This document shows positions 1 to 10,337 of a DNA stretch of 64,000 bases, piece after piece; position 1 is the first letter of the stretch, and each line of letters begins with the position of its first letter. Origin of the DNA: Persicaria tinctoria (taxonomy: Eukaryota > Streptophyta > Magnoliopsida > Caryophyllales > Polygonaceae); NCBI GenBank assembly GCA_037127255.1, contig JBANSL010000009.1, positions 22,396,475 through 22,460,474 of the forward strand, written 5' to 3'. The notes under the pieces were generated by a model that made no database searches, was not told the DNA's origin, and saw nothing but the letters and a program-made list of their open reading frames with translations. Position numbers and translations under genes: made by a program.

Positions 1-165
1 TTAAAAAGCGAAATACTCTATAAAATATTATTTTAAATTAATTTTATATATATAAATTGATACTTGTTACTAATAAGTACCAAATTATATAAAAAAATAA
101 TATTTTATAGAGTCTTAAAAAACGTGTCAAAAAGCAAAAGAAAATGTATCGTAGTACGGATGTAG
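1..165. mobile_element. Stowaway-like MITE, truncated by the window edge
   Basis: The two halves (about 12-60 and 73-115) form an imperfect AT-rich hairpin sharing the arm ACTCTATAAAATATTATTTT. The right terminus (about 146-165) read in reverse, CTACATCCGTAC, resembles the Stowaway terminal repeat of the intact copy at 48186-48423, and a TA follows it. The left terminus lies outside the window. Confidence 0.6.
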
Positions 166-661
166 TATATTATTTTCGTTGAGGATTTTAATTTCTTTGG
201 AGTATTCTCATGTAGTAATTGGATCTTGTGATTGTTCATTATTTGTATATATTCACATGTTTTGGGCAGGCTGGCTGAGTGATACCGTTCACCTGCACAA
301 GGGGATTCCGATTTTAACTAGATCTCATATAAGAAGGCTTTAAAAAAAAGTAAAGGCCAAAAATTAGTACGGTAAACGAGAGATAAGAACGAAAGACACC
401 AATAACATACAAACCCAATGAAGTTCTATTTCAAAACTAATTGGCAATGAGAAGAATAGCTTGTCAAGCTTATATGTTATTGAAGACATCCCAATATTTT
501 AAATGTGGAACAACCACATGCCATATTCCAACAAAATCAATATGTGGCATGCATTGCCAAATTAATTAACAATTAGGAATGTTGAGATTTTACAGCATTG
601 AATATGCACTAGACTTGTCAAAATATAACCTGATTCGAAAAATCTGACCCGAATGCCAGTT
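166..661. other. AT-rich intergenic DNA, no gene seen
   Basis: No credible exon or element boundary is visible. A stretch at about 268-345 is faintly tRNA/SINE-like but lacks a convincing B box. Confidence 0.5.
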
Positions 662-916
662 TCACGTGCACTCTAGTAATAAGTGAAGCTTCATCTTAGC
701 TCTAAGTGCCATACGGACATCTCTACTCCAACTAGAAAACTTTGATCCAGTAAATTTTGTTGCAATCAATTGCATACTTGGATGATCTGATCCTGAGAGG
801 AACAAAGGATTGTAAGCGTTTGTCTCCCGAATCAGCAGCTCTCCTAGCCGATTTTCGTCACCAATCCTCACTTCTCTCATTCGTTCTAGAATTTTTGTCT
901 CCATATATCTCAGCAC
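662..916 (-). pseudogene. Copia-type gag N-terminal fragment
   Basis: The minus strand is open for 84 codons. It contains NPLFLSGSDHPSMQLIATKF followed by TGSKFSSWSRDVRMALRAKM, the pattern of the Copia-like retrotransposon N-terminal gag domain (DPLFLHPSDHPG...TGxNYxSWSRxMxxAL in family members). The rest of gag, pol and the LTRs are absent nearby, so this is an isolated scrap of an old insertion. It is not expected to be functional. Confidence 0.7.
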
Positions 917-1231
917 AATCGAACTAAATTTTGCACATGGGGGAAATGGGAGGTCCCGGGGTTTGATCCATGTCTCCGCCCTTCTCTTGATGGAAAATTA
1001 AGGTTCACATTGCTTCTTAACATTGGATCTAGCTAGTCTATGCAAGCCGGTTTACCTAGTACATGACTCTTACTAGCTAGGTCACGTGTTCAGGGTTTAC
1101 CGCCAAAGATGGATATTATTCTCATATAAAAAAAGTATTTTTAAAAAAAATCAAGCTATCTTTGTGATTTTTTACACCTTTTAAACTGTTTTAACTTTAA
1201 AATTAGTAAAAAAAATTCAAATAAAAATAAA
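917..1231. other. intergenic DNA, possible SINE debris
   Basis: GGGGTTTGATCC at about 959 resembles a pol III B box, but no A box or tail with target duplication could be placed. No gene is seen. Confidence 0.3.
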
Positions 1232-1329
1232 GAGAAATTTTGGTAAAGTATCACCTGTTTCACCTTTTAATTAGGTGTTTGAAACCTCTTAAAATTTAAT
1301 TAGCGGTGCTAGCACCGGCTGAAAATCAA

Positions 1330-2300
1330 TTAGCCCCTTAACCCTTTCATTTCACTCTCTTCCTCAGATCTGGAGAGACGTCCATGCCGGCGACTTCGAT
1401 CTCACTCTCTCAACCTCTGTTCCCTCCTCTTCCATCAACCTCGTTCTCTATCTCTCAGTTCCCTTTTTCTTCAACTGATCATCCGATTTCGTTATTTTCT
1501 CTTGCTATCGGTTTTCCCCAAAATTGAATTAAGACTCCCTTTGAAATCGAAATTGAAATCTTCAATTGTTTTATTTTCTTGTTGTAATTAGTCGAGTTGC
1601 TATCAAATTCATGCTTTTTGATTCATCTAGCTGGTGTTACTTGCATTTGTAAGCCTAGGGTTTTGAGGTAAAAGGAATCGAGGTGTTTCAATCAACTGGA
1701 ATTTGGGTCAATCGATGAAACTTAAAGCCAGTTGATGCTTCTGTTGCTTTATTTTTGCATCCAAGGCATCATCATTTCTCACAATTCAAAGCTTGGAGCT
1801 CCATTGCAATAGCCCTAGGTGAGTCCAGTCCTCTCGTTTTGATTTGATCTACTGTAGAGCAGATCAAAAGAGGAGTGTGATTTAGCATGTTTTGTGTCTA
1901 CATAGTCATGAATTTGATATATTGCTCTACTGTAATCATAATGTGTAATTCCCTTAATTTCAATTGCAAGGGCGTCTTAGACGAAATGTATCTAATTTTA
2001 TATTAAATTTAGAATCAGTAGCCTTTAAGTTTCGGAGTTCTGTTGTTTGTAGATTTTATAGGGTGATAACTATCAATTTTCTAAGAACAATTCATTGTAA
2101 TTAGTATTTACTTCTAGCATTTTTATTTTAGTTTTAGTTCTTTATCTTATCATTTGGCATAATTTGGTTGTTCTTTTTTGATTTGGGATTTCGAGTTGGA
2201 TTGGGACTACCTAGGGTTATTGGGAGCGAATATTTGTGGAAAAATTGGGGCATTTTGCCTAGAGTTGATAATGGTGAAGTTACTGGTTGTGTTGGATTGT
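1330..2300 (+). other. leader-like, CT-rich region without a recognised ORF
   Basis: The stretch resembles a plant 5' UTR: CT-rich sequence from about 1365, and AG|GTGAGT at 1819 that would serve as a splice donor. No protein similarity is recognised. It may be the 5' part of the gene whose GRF-encoding exons lie at 5.9-6.4 kb, now separated by the LINE. Confidence 0.25.
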
Positions 2301-2310
2301 TTGAATGTTG

Positions 2311-2431
2311 AGAAATCATACTGATGTTCCAACTCATGCCAAAAAATTGAAAGAGTGTTGAGAAATCATACTGATGTTCCAAATCATACTGGTTGTGAAA
2401 GAATGTGAAATCATACTGATGTTCCAACTCA
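2311..2431. repeat. three short direct repeats, ~25-bp core
   Basis: The core GAAATCATACTGATGTTCCA occurs at about 2312, 2362 and 2407, with spacings of about 50 and 45 bp and small differences downstream of the core. Confidence 0.8.
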
Positions 2432-2559
2432 AGAATCTTTAACTGAGATTTGGTTATCATGCTATTTGGTTGTCTACTCATCCTCCTTTCTCGTTGCTAG
2501 ATAATTTCCGTGAGAATTTCCATATTGACCAATGTTTTGTCGGTTGGTTCTCCTCTGCA

Positions 2560-2574
2560 GGTGATCTTGATTTC
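2560..2574. repeat. LINE target-site duplication, left copy
   Basis: GGTGATCTTGATTTC here is repeated exactly at 5567-5581, on either side of the LINE sequence. Confidence 0.75.
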
Positions 2575-2580
2575 ACCAAT

Positions 2581-3484
2581 ACTAAGGCCTTCTTCGACAT
2601 GCCCCTTTTTTCTGACCATTCCCTAGCTGTTTTGATCTTGCGTAACGATGTAAGTAATAGAAAATATCCCTTTCATTATAAGAATTTTTGGGGGGAAAGA
2701 AAAGGTGTTCCTGGATATTGTTAAAGCTGCCTGGTCACTTGAGGTTGTTGGTTCTAAGCAATTGATTCTAGCTAAGCGTCTAAAGAATGTTAAAGAAGCG
2801 CTGAAACTGTGGGATAGGTCAAGGTTCCCGGAGCTAGAAACGACTATAAAGTTACAGAAGGGGACGTTGAGAGAGTTACAACATCAGTTACAGATTGAGA
2901 AAGAGAACCAAGGGTTATTTGACAGGATCAGAGATGTAGAGATTGAGTTGAGAAGTAATGTTGCTAAGATGATCAGTCTCACTTCCCAAAAGGCGAAGCT
3001 ACATTGGCTCACCATGGGGGAGGAGACTTCCTCTTTGTTTTATAGAAATGTTCAAGAAAGGAGAGCCAGAAATGCCATCCTAGTGATGAGGGACGTCAGA
3101 GGTGATGTGATTGAAGAGGAGAACGACATTCATGCCCATGTTCTGAAATCCTATTCTGATCTCCTATCCACGTTGGAAGCTGTTGAGGAGTTCGACTTTG
3201 AGCTCCCCGGGCATAAACTGGATGCTGCTAGTCTGGGATACTTGATGGAATTGTCGAGTTATGATGAGGTTAGAAAATGTATTTGGAGCATAAGCGCTAA
3301 CAAATCCCCGGGCCCAGATGGTTTCGGAAGTGAATTCTTTAGGGATGCTTGGACGATTGTTGGGAAAGATACGTGTGAAGCAGTAAGAGAAATTTTTCGA
3401 AACGGCAGGGTGTTAAAACAATTAAACACCACTTTTATTTCTCTCTTGCTGAAGACCTCGAAGCCTACTACTGTCAAGGATTAG
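2581..3484 (+). pseudogene. LINE ORF2: endonuclease tail and RT N-terminal part
   Basis: The motif FSDHSLAVLIL matches the conserved SDHxP-type end of the LINE endonuclease (about 2610-2640). After a frame change near 2705 the sequence runs through a charged linker to the conserved RT start KSPGPDGFGSEFFRDAW (about 3304-3354). The frame ends at a TAG at 3482, just before RPISYCN (the conserved FRPISLxN motif), so this is a premature stop. More stops follow near 3580. Degraded and not translatable. Confidence 0.8.
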
Positions 3485-3631
3485 AGGCCGATTTCCTATT
3501 GCAATACAGTGCTTAAGGCAGTTTCGAAAATTGTAGTCGGGAGAATCAATAATCTTTTGGGAAGTCTCATCTCAGATTAATAGGGAGCATTCATTCCAGG
3601 ACGTTCGCTTTCTCATAATTCTGTTGTTGCT

Positions 3632-4051
3632 ATGGAGATCGTCAATGGTTATGGTACAAAGAGAATCTCTGGGAGGTGCACTATTAAGGTTGATTGGCAA
3701 AAGGCTTACGATTTTCTCAATTGGGATATTGTGAGAGCTACTCTTTCTTACCTTGGGTTCCCGCCAGTCCTGGTGCATCTTATCATGGAGTGTGTGTCGA
3801 CGCCAACCTTCTCGGTGCTCATTAATGGTGCTCCGGAGGGCTTTTTTCCATGTAAGAGGGGTCTGAGACAAGGAGAACCCCTTTCTCCTTATCTCTTTAT
3901 ATTATGTATGGAAATACTCAGCCGTATGCTAACTCGAATTGTTGGTCATCCTCGGTTCAAGTATCATCCGAAATGCAGAAATCCGGGTATTGTACATTTG
4001 GCTTTTGCGGATGATCTTCTGCTTTTTGTCATGTTGATATTGTATCGATAA
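3632..4051 (+). pseudogene. LINE ORF2: reverse transcriptase palm
   Basis: This segment stays in the frame of the upstream piece. It contains KVDWQKAYDFLNW (RT motif with the first catalytic Asp), RGLRQGEPLSPYLFIL and the FADD catalytic box in HLAFADDLLLF (about 3995-4027). The frame is lost right after FADD, where a small indel leads into stops. All visible catalytic residues are present, but the polypeptide cannot continue. Confidence 0.85.
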
Positions 4052-4179
4052 GACTGGTTCAAGGTTGCATGGACAACTTCTTTGCTATGTCTGGGCTTCG
4101 TGCCAATAAGGAGAAAAGCACAGTGTTCCTACGGGTGTTTCTGACCAGTTAGCAGCTGAGTGTATTCAGTGTTTGGGTT

Positions 4180-5298
4180 ATGAGAGAGGAGAATTCCCTG
4201 TTCGGTACCTTGGTCTGCCTCTTCATTCTAAACGAGTTGCAATCCATTAATACAATGGGATCTTTGATAAAAATCGGTGCACTCATCCAGTCATGGACAA
4301 CAAGGAAACTTTCTTATGCCGGAAGATTACAGTTGATCCGGTCAGTTTGTGGAGGAGTGTTCAATTTATGGGGACAAGTTGCTTTGCTGCCCAAAGGAGT
4401 CATCGATAGGCTAGAGGGGATGTGCAGAAATGTTTTATGGATCGGTACCCTTGAAGGCAGGAAGAATCTAGTTGCGTGGGAGGATGTTTCTAAGCCTCAA
4501 TCGGAAGGAGGGCTTGCCATTCGTGAAATTTTGGCTTGGAACAAAAGTGTCCAGGCAAAGCTGTATCTGGAGCTCCATCTTGGTATTCCTAGTGTTTGAC
4601 AGAGATGGTGTTCCTCTAATCATCTCTCGAATAGTGGGATATGGGATTCTTTGAGACGAGTTAATGACACTTGGTTATGGAAGGGTGTTGTTGATAGTAA
4701 GGAGGTGCTCAAGCTGTTGTTGTCAGCTGATGGTGATGTCGAGGATCTAGTACCTAATCTGCTGGACTCAGCTGGGCGCATTACCTGCAGAAACCTTTAC
4801 GAAGTGTTCAAGAACAAAGGGGAACAAGTGGAATGGGGTCAGCTGATATGGAAAAGACCACAATGTCGGAAGTGGGCTTTCGTTGTATGGCTAGCTGCTC
4901 GTAACCGGCTGCAAACGGGGGACAAGATCAAGCATTGCCGTGGTCCGGAAGCGGCTATATGTGCACTGTGTGGGATTGAAGAAGAAAGTGTGCATCATTT
5001 ATGGTTCGAATGTAGTAAGGTAATTGAAGTACATCGTGGGGTGTTTGGTTGGACAGGTATTCCTCTTCGGCTTGTTTCTATCCTTGATTGGCTTTGTTAG
5101 TTCGCTAGAACGCCAATGAAGGACCAAAAGTCGGTGCTATTCCAGGTGAAGCTCATGGCTTTTCAAGCAACAATCTACTTTACCTGGATGGCCCGTAACA
5201 AGAAGATCATTTGTGAAGAAAGTTTTAATTCGAATTTCTACATTACATTAATTATAGAGAGTTGTAAGTCCTGGATATCTGTTCTGTGCAAGTGCTAG
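4180..5298 (+). pseudogene. LINE ORF2: thumb and zf-RVT C-terminus
   Basis: Three open pieces (4180-4599, 4651-5100, 5116-5298) are typical of the region after RT. They include IQSWTTRKLSYAGRLQLI and a terminal zf-RVT domain with WAFVVWLAARNRLQTGDKI and CALCGIEEESVHHLWFEC (about 4959-5012), a CxxC...HHLxxxC zinc pattern. Stops at 4597 and 5098 break the frame. Confidence 0.8.
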
Positions 5299-5566
5299 TC
5301 ACGAAGAGATATCCGGTGACATACAACATTCCTTAGACACTAGAGGGAAGCGTTGGTTAGATTTGTGTAGTAGTGGGTTACTTCGGATGTGAGGGCTGGT
5401 GTATATGTAGTGTTATTGGGTTATATTTTTGGGTTAGATTGGGCAGTAGTGGTTGTCCATTTTTGAAGAGGACAACGTTAGGTAGTCTCTCTTTTAAGGC
5501 TTTCTATTTAGCCTTATCTTTTGTATATCTGGGTTATCCCATCCATCTATATATTTACCGTTACAA

Positions 5567-5581
5567 GGTGATCTTGATTTC
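5567..5581. repeat. LINE target-site duplication, right copy
   Basis: Exact copy of the 15-mer at 2560-2574. Confidence 0.75.
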
Positions 5582-5873
5582 CATGATAATCTGCCTATTT
5601 CGTTGAAAGATTCCATGACAATTCTGTTCATGTTCGACCTCACAAGTCGTCGCACCCTGACTAAGTAAATATCAATTAATTTAACGATCATCTTTGACAG
5701 TTCTACCATATATATAGATTATTTTATTGTCTCTCATTATCGAATTCATTTCATCACCCTTTATCTTATCAAAGCTATGACCTTGAATTGCAGTGTTGTG
5801 AGGTGGTACCAAGAGGCTCGAAAATGGAATCAGGTGGGTTACAATCATCACTGGTTATTTTCATAAGCATCCA

Positions 5874-6047
5874 CCTACCGGTTGTTTATAATTGCCCTAA
5901 GAATGTACAGGGTCGAATACTCTAATGAGGTAGACAGTGGTGAAGATTCAGAGCTCACTTGTTTTTGTGGGCTTCCTACTAAACTGAGGATTTCAAGAAC
6001 TTCCAAAAATCCCTACCGATTGTTTTATAATTGCCATAAGAATGTGC
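5874..6047 (+). repeat. internal duplication in the GRF-encoding region
   Basis: CTACCGGTTGTTTATAATTG...TAAGAATGT at 5874-5908 is echoed by CTACCGATTGTTTTATAATTG...TAAGAATGT at about 6013-6047, 139 bp apart. The second copy codes for part of the zinc finger; the first lies upstream. Confidence 0.6.
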
Positions 6048-6358
6048 ACTGTCAGGTAATACGCATATCCTGCATTGTTGATCTTTGTATCTTTCAACTG
6101 CTAGCTTTAACTATTGCTATATGCTAAAATTCTTTCCTTTCTGTCTTTTGAAACTGACAGCAATGCAGGTATTTTAGCCGGTCTGGTGAAAACTCAACCT
6201 GCTTAGAAACTTATCTAGAGGAGAAAAACATTATTCGCGATGAGTGCATGCGGCTGCAAAGGAGAATAGACTATGTTCAGTCTAGAAGGAGACGAGAAGA
6301 GCGCGTGGGGAAGGGTAAGAGCAGATATAATATCACGGCTCTCAACTGCCCAATCTGA
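5882..6358 (+). pseudogene. GRF-type zinc-finger protein fragment, two exons
   Basis: Exon 1 ends at CAG|GTAATA (6055) and exon 2 starts after CTGACAG at 6161, which keeps phase 0. The spliced frame gives CFCGLPTKLRISRTSKNPYR, LFYNCHKNVHCQ and then QCRYFSRSGENSTCLETYLE, and ends at a TGA at 6356-6358. This matches the GRF zinc finger (CxCG...FxxC...C.FF). A basic helical tail rich in R, K and E follows. GRF fingers bind nucleic acid and are common in plant transposon-associated proteins. No convincing start codon is seen; the open frame begins at a TTG. It may be a captured host fragment inside a MULE. Confidence 0.6.
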
Positions 6359-7139
6359 GCTTGATGATATCAAGAAAAAGATCTGAGAAGTTAACGAGTC
6401 AGAAGAAATGCCGCCAATCGATGAATCATGCTATGTAGACGATGAGGAGGAGAATGGTATTGGTGTAGTAGTTGTAAGAACTGTAGAATAAATGATAGAT
6501 AAACATACCTTGTAGAGTATAGATGCAACACCCTTTCATTTTTAGGAAATTCTCCCAAAACTTAACAGTGGACCAAGGTGCTGCTGCTGATTTGTGATGA
6601 TTTTGAAGTTCACTTTAAAGGTTTTTTGACTAATTTAAGGGGCTGTTTTCATCATCTTAGGGGCTGTTTTGATGGCCAAAATCTTCATGTATGCTAAAGA
6701 ATACAATACTCGTTACTATAATAATTTTTCCTTTCTCATATTGCACTGGGTATATTTTGAGATGGTTCTTAGGTTCTAAGCGCACTTTTAGCTTTGAAGT
6801 CTAAATGAAAGTTCCATTTTATTTTATTTTAAATAAATGGCAATGGACCACTGTTTAACACCTTTCCTATATTGTGCTATTTATGCTCCATCTACTTCAT
6901 GTAAATTGATAAATGGGTATTGAAGGAGCATGCTGCAGAAGCATGTCTTCTGAGGGAACTTATTAGTCGTTTTCTATTTTCGTTAATAATAATTGGTGTC
7001 TTACTCTTTGTTTATTTGCTTGCTAGCTAGATGATGACATGCTTTTAACTCCGCTTGTGTTTTGGTACACAACCGGTTCCATGCCCAGAAAAAAAGGAGA
7101 CGAGACATGTTATGTGTTATTTCATGTTACTAGATTATT
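6359..7139. other. non-coding, AT-rich
   Basis: No supported gene. A short duplicated phrase GGGGCTGTTTT occurs twice at about 6640-6670. Confidence 0.5.
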
Positions 7140-7740
7140 AAATGTCATCCCAAATGTGTCACCAATAAAAATGTCACCGGTGAAGTATAATCAAGTTTTA
7201 TGCTCATATAATATCAATTGTATAAAAATGTTATCAATAAAAATGTCATCAACAAACAATATCATCACAAATGATTTAGATCAATGAGGTGGAATCACAG
7301 ATGTCATCAAAGAATAAAAGTCATCATTAAAAGTTGTCATCAATGAAGTTTAATAACATTTTATGCCCTTGTGTCATCAATTGTATAAAAATATAATAAA
7401 AATGTCACCACAAATGACGGCTTCAATTAAGTGTAATCACATAATTTTTAAAAAGTGACATCAAATAATTACATTAGAAAAATGACATGAAAACACTACT
7501 TTGAAAAACTTGCATCACATTAAAGAAAAAAAATGTCATCAAAACACTACTTTGAAAAAATATGGCATCACTGTAAAAAAATTCATCATAAAATTGACAA
7601 AAAAAGTGTCATCAGTAGTCAACAGTAAAAAAAAAGTGTCGTTAAGGTTTGAAAAAAGTGGCATTAAAAAAGTGTCATTAAACCATTTCATTCTAAAAGA
7701 GGCATCAAAGCGAAAATAAAAGAGGGAATTAAACTAAATA
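7140..7740. repeat. degenerate GTCATCA/GGCATCA-rich array (MULE subterminal)
   Basis: Dozens of variants of ATGTCATCA, GTCACCA and GGCATCA are spaced by A-rich spacers. The segment 7480-7720 aligns with 59320-59590, sharing for example AACACTACTTTGAAAAA and AAAAGTGGCATTAAAAAAGT. A third relative is inside the Mutator MITE at 62022-62912. Confidence 0.75.
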
Positions 7741-7801
7741 ACCCTTGCCCCGAAATTGTTTGCTAGACTAACCCACTATCCACAACAATTGCAAAGGTTA
7801 A

Positions 7802-7827
7802 CCCCCCCCCCTCCCCCCCCCCCCCCC
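7802..7827 (+). repeat. poly-C tract
   Basis: Ten C, one T, then fifteen C. G-quadruplex or slippage potential on the opposite strand. Confidence 0.9.
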
Positions 7828-7861
7828 ACCAAAATATTACATTTTTGCCGGTTGGAAATAA

Positions 7862-8216
7862 CCGGGACAGAGGAGAGAGAAGGTAAAGGAGGAGAGAGAG
7901 AGGAAGCGGGGTGGAGAGAGAGAGAGGCAAGGGGAAGTTATTGTGGAGAGAGAGTGGAAGTGGAGGAAGTTATTGTGGATGAGTGAGAGAGGAAGCAGTT
8001 TGAATTTAAAATTGTCGACCCCCAACTGGCTCTCACGGCTTACAAAAGAGGAAGAGAGAGAGAGAGAGGGCAACAGTTCCACATCCAAGTCTGAGGAAAA
8101 CAAGAAGAGAAGGAAGAAGAAGAGGAAGGAGACGACAGAGCGAGAGAGGAAAAGAAGAAGCAAAGGCGAGGAAGAAGACGACAATGCAGAAGAGAAGACG
8201 AAGAGGCCGACTTTGA
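7862..8216 (+). repeat. purine-rich tract (GA-rich)
   Basis: About 350 bp is mostly G and A, with many GAGAGA runs broken by a few pyrimidine stretches (for example 7975-8045). Long open frames on both strands here are composition artefacts. It may be a GA-rich 5' leader of the DUF1985 gene downstream; AAGTAAGT near 8217 resembles a splice donor. Confidence 0.6.
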
Positions 8217-8229
8217 AGTAAGTAAACCC

Positions 8230-8898
8230 TCACAATGCCGATTAAATACGTTTTGCTTCGATTCGTAGGGGAGGAACCGATTAGAAGAACCAAAACTGGT
8301 TTGGATTGTGTGAAAATGGGAAGAAGGGGTCGAATGGGTTGACAGTACGCAATATCACCCTATCATGTAGGAAGTAACCGGCGTCAAGTTAAAAACAATT
8401 TGTGGAAAGTTTGGGTACTGGGGTTTGCGTGTCTGGGAGAGAAGGGGATTTTTGGGAATGGGGAAATTGGGCAACTGTCTTGTTGAATCCAACTTATCAG
8501 GAGCAGGGTGAGTGTACATCCGTTCAGTTTACGGGGGAATTGGGTAAAATGGGGCTTATGATTGTAGATGCGTTCAGGTTTGGGGGAAATTGGATGAAAT
8601 GCGGCGCATTAGAGTTAGAGAAAATTTTAGAAAGGGTGAAAAGTTTATGTGGAATCGACATTATCTGGAATAGGGTGACTTGTGTGCAAATGGAGATGGA
8701 CAGATTGAATAAGTATGTTGTCATGTCTTCACAACCATGTGTTATGTGTATATGTGTGTGTGTCATGTGTACTTGTGTTTGTGTCATGTTACATTTGATA
8801 TTGATATGAAGGGAACCGTGGGTTGGGGGAGAAGAATTGATGTGTAGAATACTGAATTTGGGTCTTCCACTATGCAGGATATCTGGTGAATATTAAAA
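8230..8898 (+). other. probable leader or intron of the DUF1985-type gene
   Basis: No credible coding sequence. TGTGTGTGTCATGTG repeats at about 8735-8795 resemble the TGTCATG-rich introns further into the gene. Confidence 0.4.
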
Positions 8899-9676
8899 AT
8901 GTCGCAGCGAAGTGTAAAGAAGATTGTAGACCGTACAACTCAAACCTCTGGCGCGGTAATATGGCTTTCGTTCGAGTAATGTATGTTGTGATTGTTGTGC
9001 TACAGTATGGCTGACATGTTGAAATCTGTGCAGGCTGTGTACGCCGTAGAGGAAGATAGACACTTCAAAGCAAAAATTAACCAACACTCCCGGATGGCGC
9101 TCCTGGTAAACATTGATAACCGGTTGAGCGAGTCCCATTGGAAGCACCTGACCGACAGCCCGTTGCGGGGCATTGCAAGACTGGGCACAAGGGTCCAGTT
9201 CTCAGGACAGCTTGTACACTACGTTCTCCAAGATCCATGATATGGTCATCAGGTTCTCAATAGTTGAGCTCGCCATTGTCACCGGTCTCAACTGTGGCTA
9301 TGGCGAAGAGCCCGAGGACGAAGACGGGTTCGAGAAGGCGGTGTATGATTTCTTTGGAGTTTCAAAGATGAGGATGTCCGAGTTCGAGGTACAATTCTGT
9401 GTGGCAATGGCATTTGAGAAATCGTCAACCAGAAAGTTAAAATTTGTCCTACTGATGCTGGTCGAGGGAGTATTGTTCGGGAAGGAACCCAGAAACTACA
9501 TTCATGGGTGGGTGGTCGACCTTGTCGGCGACATTGATAGGTTCCTGGCGTTTTCGTGGGGTCGGCTTTGCTACGAGTTCCTGAACCGTGCAATTGAGAG
9601 GAAGCTCCAACGGGATGAGGGCAGCTCCAATGCACGCCCGGCCTATTGCCTGCTGGGTTTCCCTCTCGCCTTCCAG
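8899..9676 (+). pseudogene. DUF1985-type MULE-borne protein, N-terminal part, frameshifted
   Basis: A candidate first exon starts with ATG at 8899 (MSQRSVKKIVDRTTQTSG) and reaches a GTAATA donor at about 8957. The next exon begins after TGTGCAG at 9032 and reads AVYAVEEDRHFKAKINQHSR and on to LVHYVLQDP, then meets a TGA at 9238. In another frame the DUF1985 core continues: RFSIVELAIVTGLNCGYGEE, SFEVQF-like segments, then LVEGVLFGKE and FLAFSWGRLCYEFLNRAIER, ending GFPLAFQ at a GT donor (9677). DUF1985 proteins occur in plant Mutator-like elements that also carry Ulp1-like proteases; their role is unclear. The frame change near 9230 marks it as broken. Confidence 0.7.
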
Positions 9677-9776
9677 GTTCACAGATATCACTGGACGTCG
9701 TATACACGTTTACTAGGCGTCTTATATTTATTGACTGGGCATGAAGTGATTATTTATTGGACAATATGTAATTGTA

Positions 9777-10337
9777 GCTATGGGTGTACGAAGCCCTCAC
9801 TCCAATGGCCGACCAATTCGCGAATTTTATAGACGAGAAGCTGTACCCTAGGTGTCTGCGATACGAGTTTAGAGACCCGAACCTCGAGTATGACTCAATC
9901 GAAACCCGACTACAGGTGGCGAAGGAGCTCGGGCACTTCAATGACCCTGCAGCCGTGAGGCCTCTTCTACTCCCCGATGATGTGGAGAAAGCAACCCGTT
10001 TATACCGTGATGCCCGAAAAACTCATGACAAGCGGGACAACTTCTTCGACGACATAGTCCAGGCGTTCTTATCAGCAAATGTCAAACCCCCACCAAAGAA
10101 ACAACCAAAGGGAGCAAGTGGGTCAACGCAAGAATCAGGGGAGGGCACGCAGACACAAGCTACCCTATTAGAGTTAGAGTCCCGGTTAGTGGCAAAGATG
10201 GATGACATGCTGAGGAGTATATCCGCGGAGGTAAGCTCGAAGATGGAGACGCTCGAGGAGGCGATTGAAAACATGAGGAGGGAACTGCGGTGGAAGGGGA
10301 CTAGGGAGTCGGAGGAGCGAGAGAAAGTTCTGGGAAT
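9777..10337 (+). pseudogene. DUF1985-type protein, middle exon
   Basis: After an intron of about 100 bp the frame resumes with LWVYEALTPMADQFANFIDE, continues through SIETRLQVAKELGHFND and LYRDARKTHDKRDNFFDDIV, then a charged region predicted as coiled coil (LLELESRLVAKMDDMLRSIS, METLEEAIENMRRELRW). It ends at GGAATGGAG|GTAAGG. Open within itself and in the position expected for the region between DUF1985 and the C-terminal Ulp1-like protease. Confidence 0.6.

Larger units (their letters stand above)
2575..5566 (+). mobile_element. 5'-truncated L1-type LINE
   Basis: The segment carries, in order, the tail of an endonuclease domain, a reverse transcriptase and a C-terminal zf-RVT cysteine/histidine motif, the standard ORF2 layout of plant L1 elements. 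It lacks ORF1 and most of the endonuclease, as expected for 5' truncation during target-primed reverse transcription. Perfect 15-bp duplications flank it. No clear poly(A) tail precedes the right duplication; it ends ...ACCGTTACAA. The ORF is broken by several stops and frameshifts, so the copy is dead. It splits the leader-like region at 1.3-2.5 kb from the GRF exons at 5.9 kb. Confidence 0.8.
1232..7740. mobile_element. putative Mutator-like element with captured gene sequence (boundaries provisional)
   Basis: The first ~110 bp (GAGAAATTTTGGTA..., then AATTTAATTAGCGGTGCTAG) align by eye with the left end of the Mutator element at 57002, which starts GAGATATTTTGAGAAATTTT and continues with GGCGTGCTAG. 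The right part (7140-7720) has the same GTCATCA/GGCATCA-rich array found near the right end of that element. Between them lie leader-like sequence, a GRF zinc-finger fragment and a later LINE insertion. No 9-bp target duplication was found, so the right boundary is open. Family membership is inference from two similar ends. Confidence 0.4.

Noticed and set aside
268..345. Possible SINE or tRNA-like sequence
   Set aside because: A weak A-box-like phrase but no B box or foldable arms.
7837..8293. Overlapping Ser/Leu- and Arg/Glu-rich ORFs
   Set aside because: Products of the GA-rich tract in several frames; composition artefacts.
8402..8809. 135-codon plus-strand ORF
   Set aside because: GT-rich low-complexity end and no protein similarity; better explained as leader or intron.
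9288..9707. Minus-strand ORF opposite the DUF1985 core
   Set aside because: Shadow of the plus-strand exon, which has recognisable motifs.
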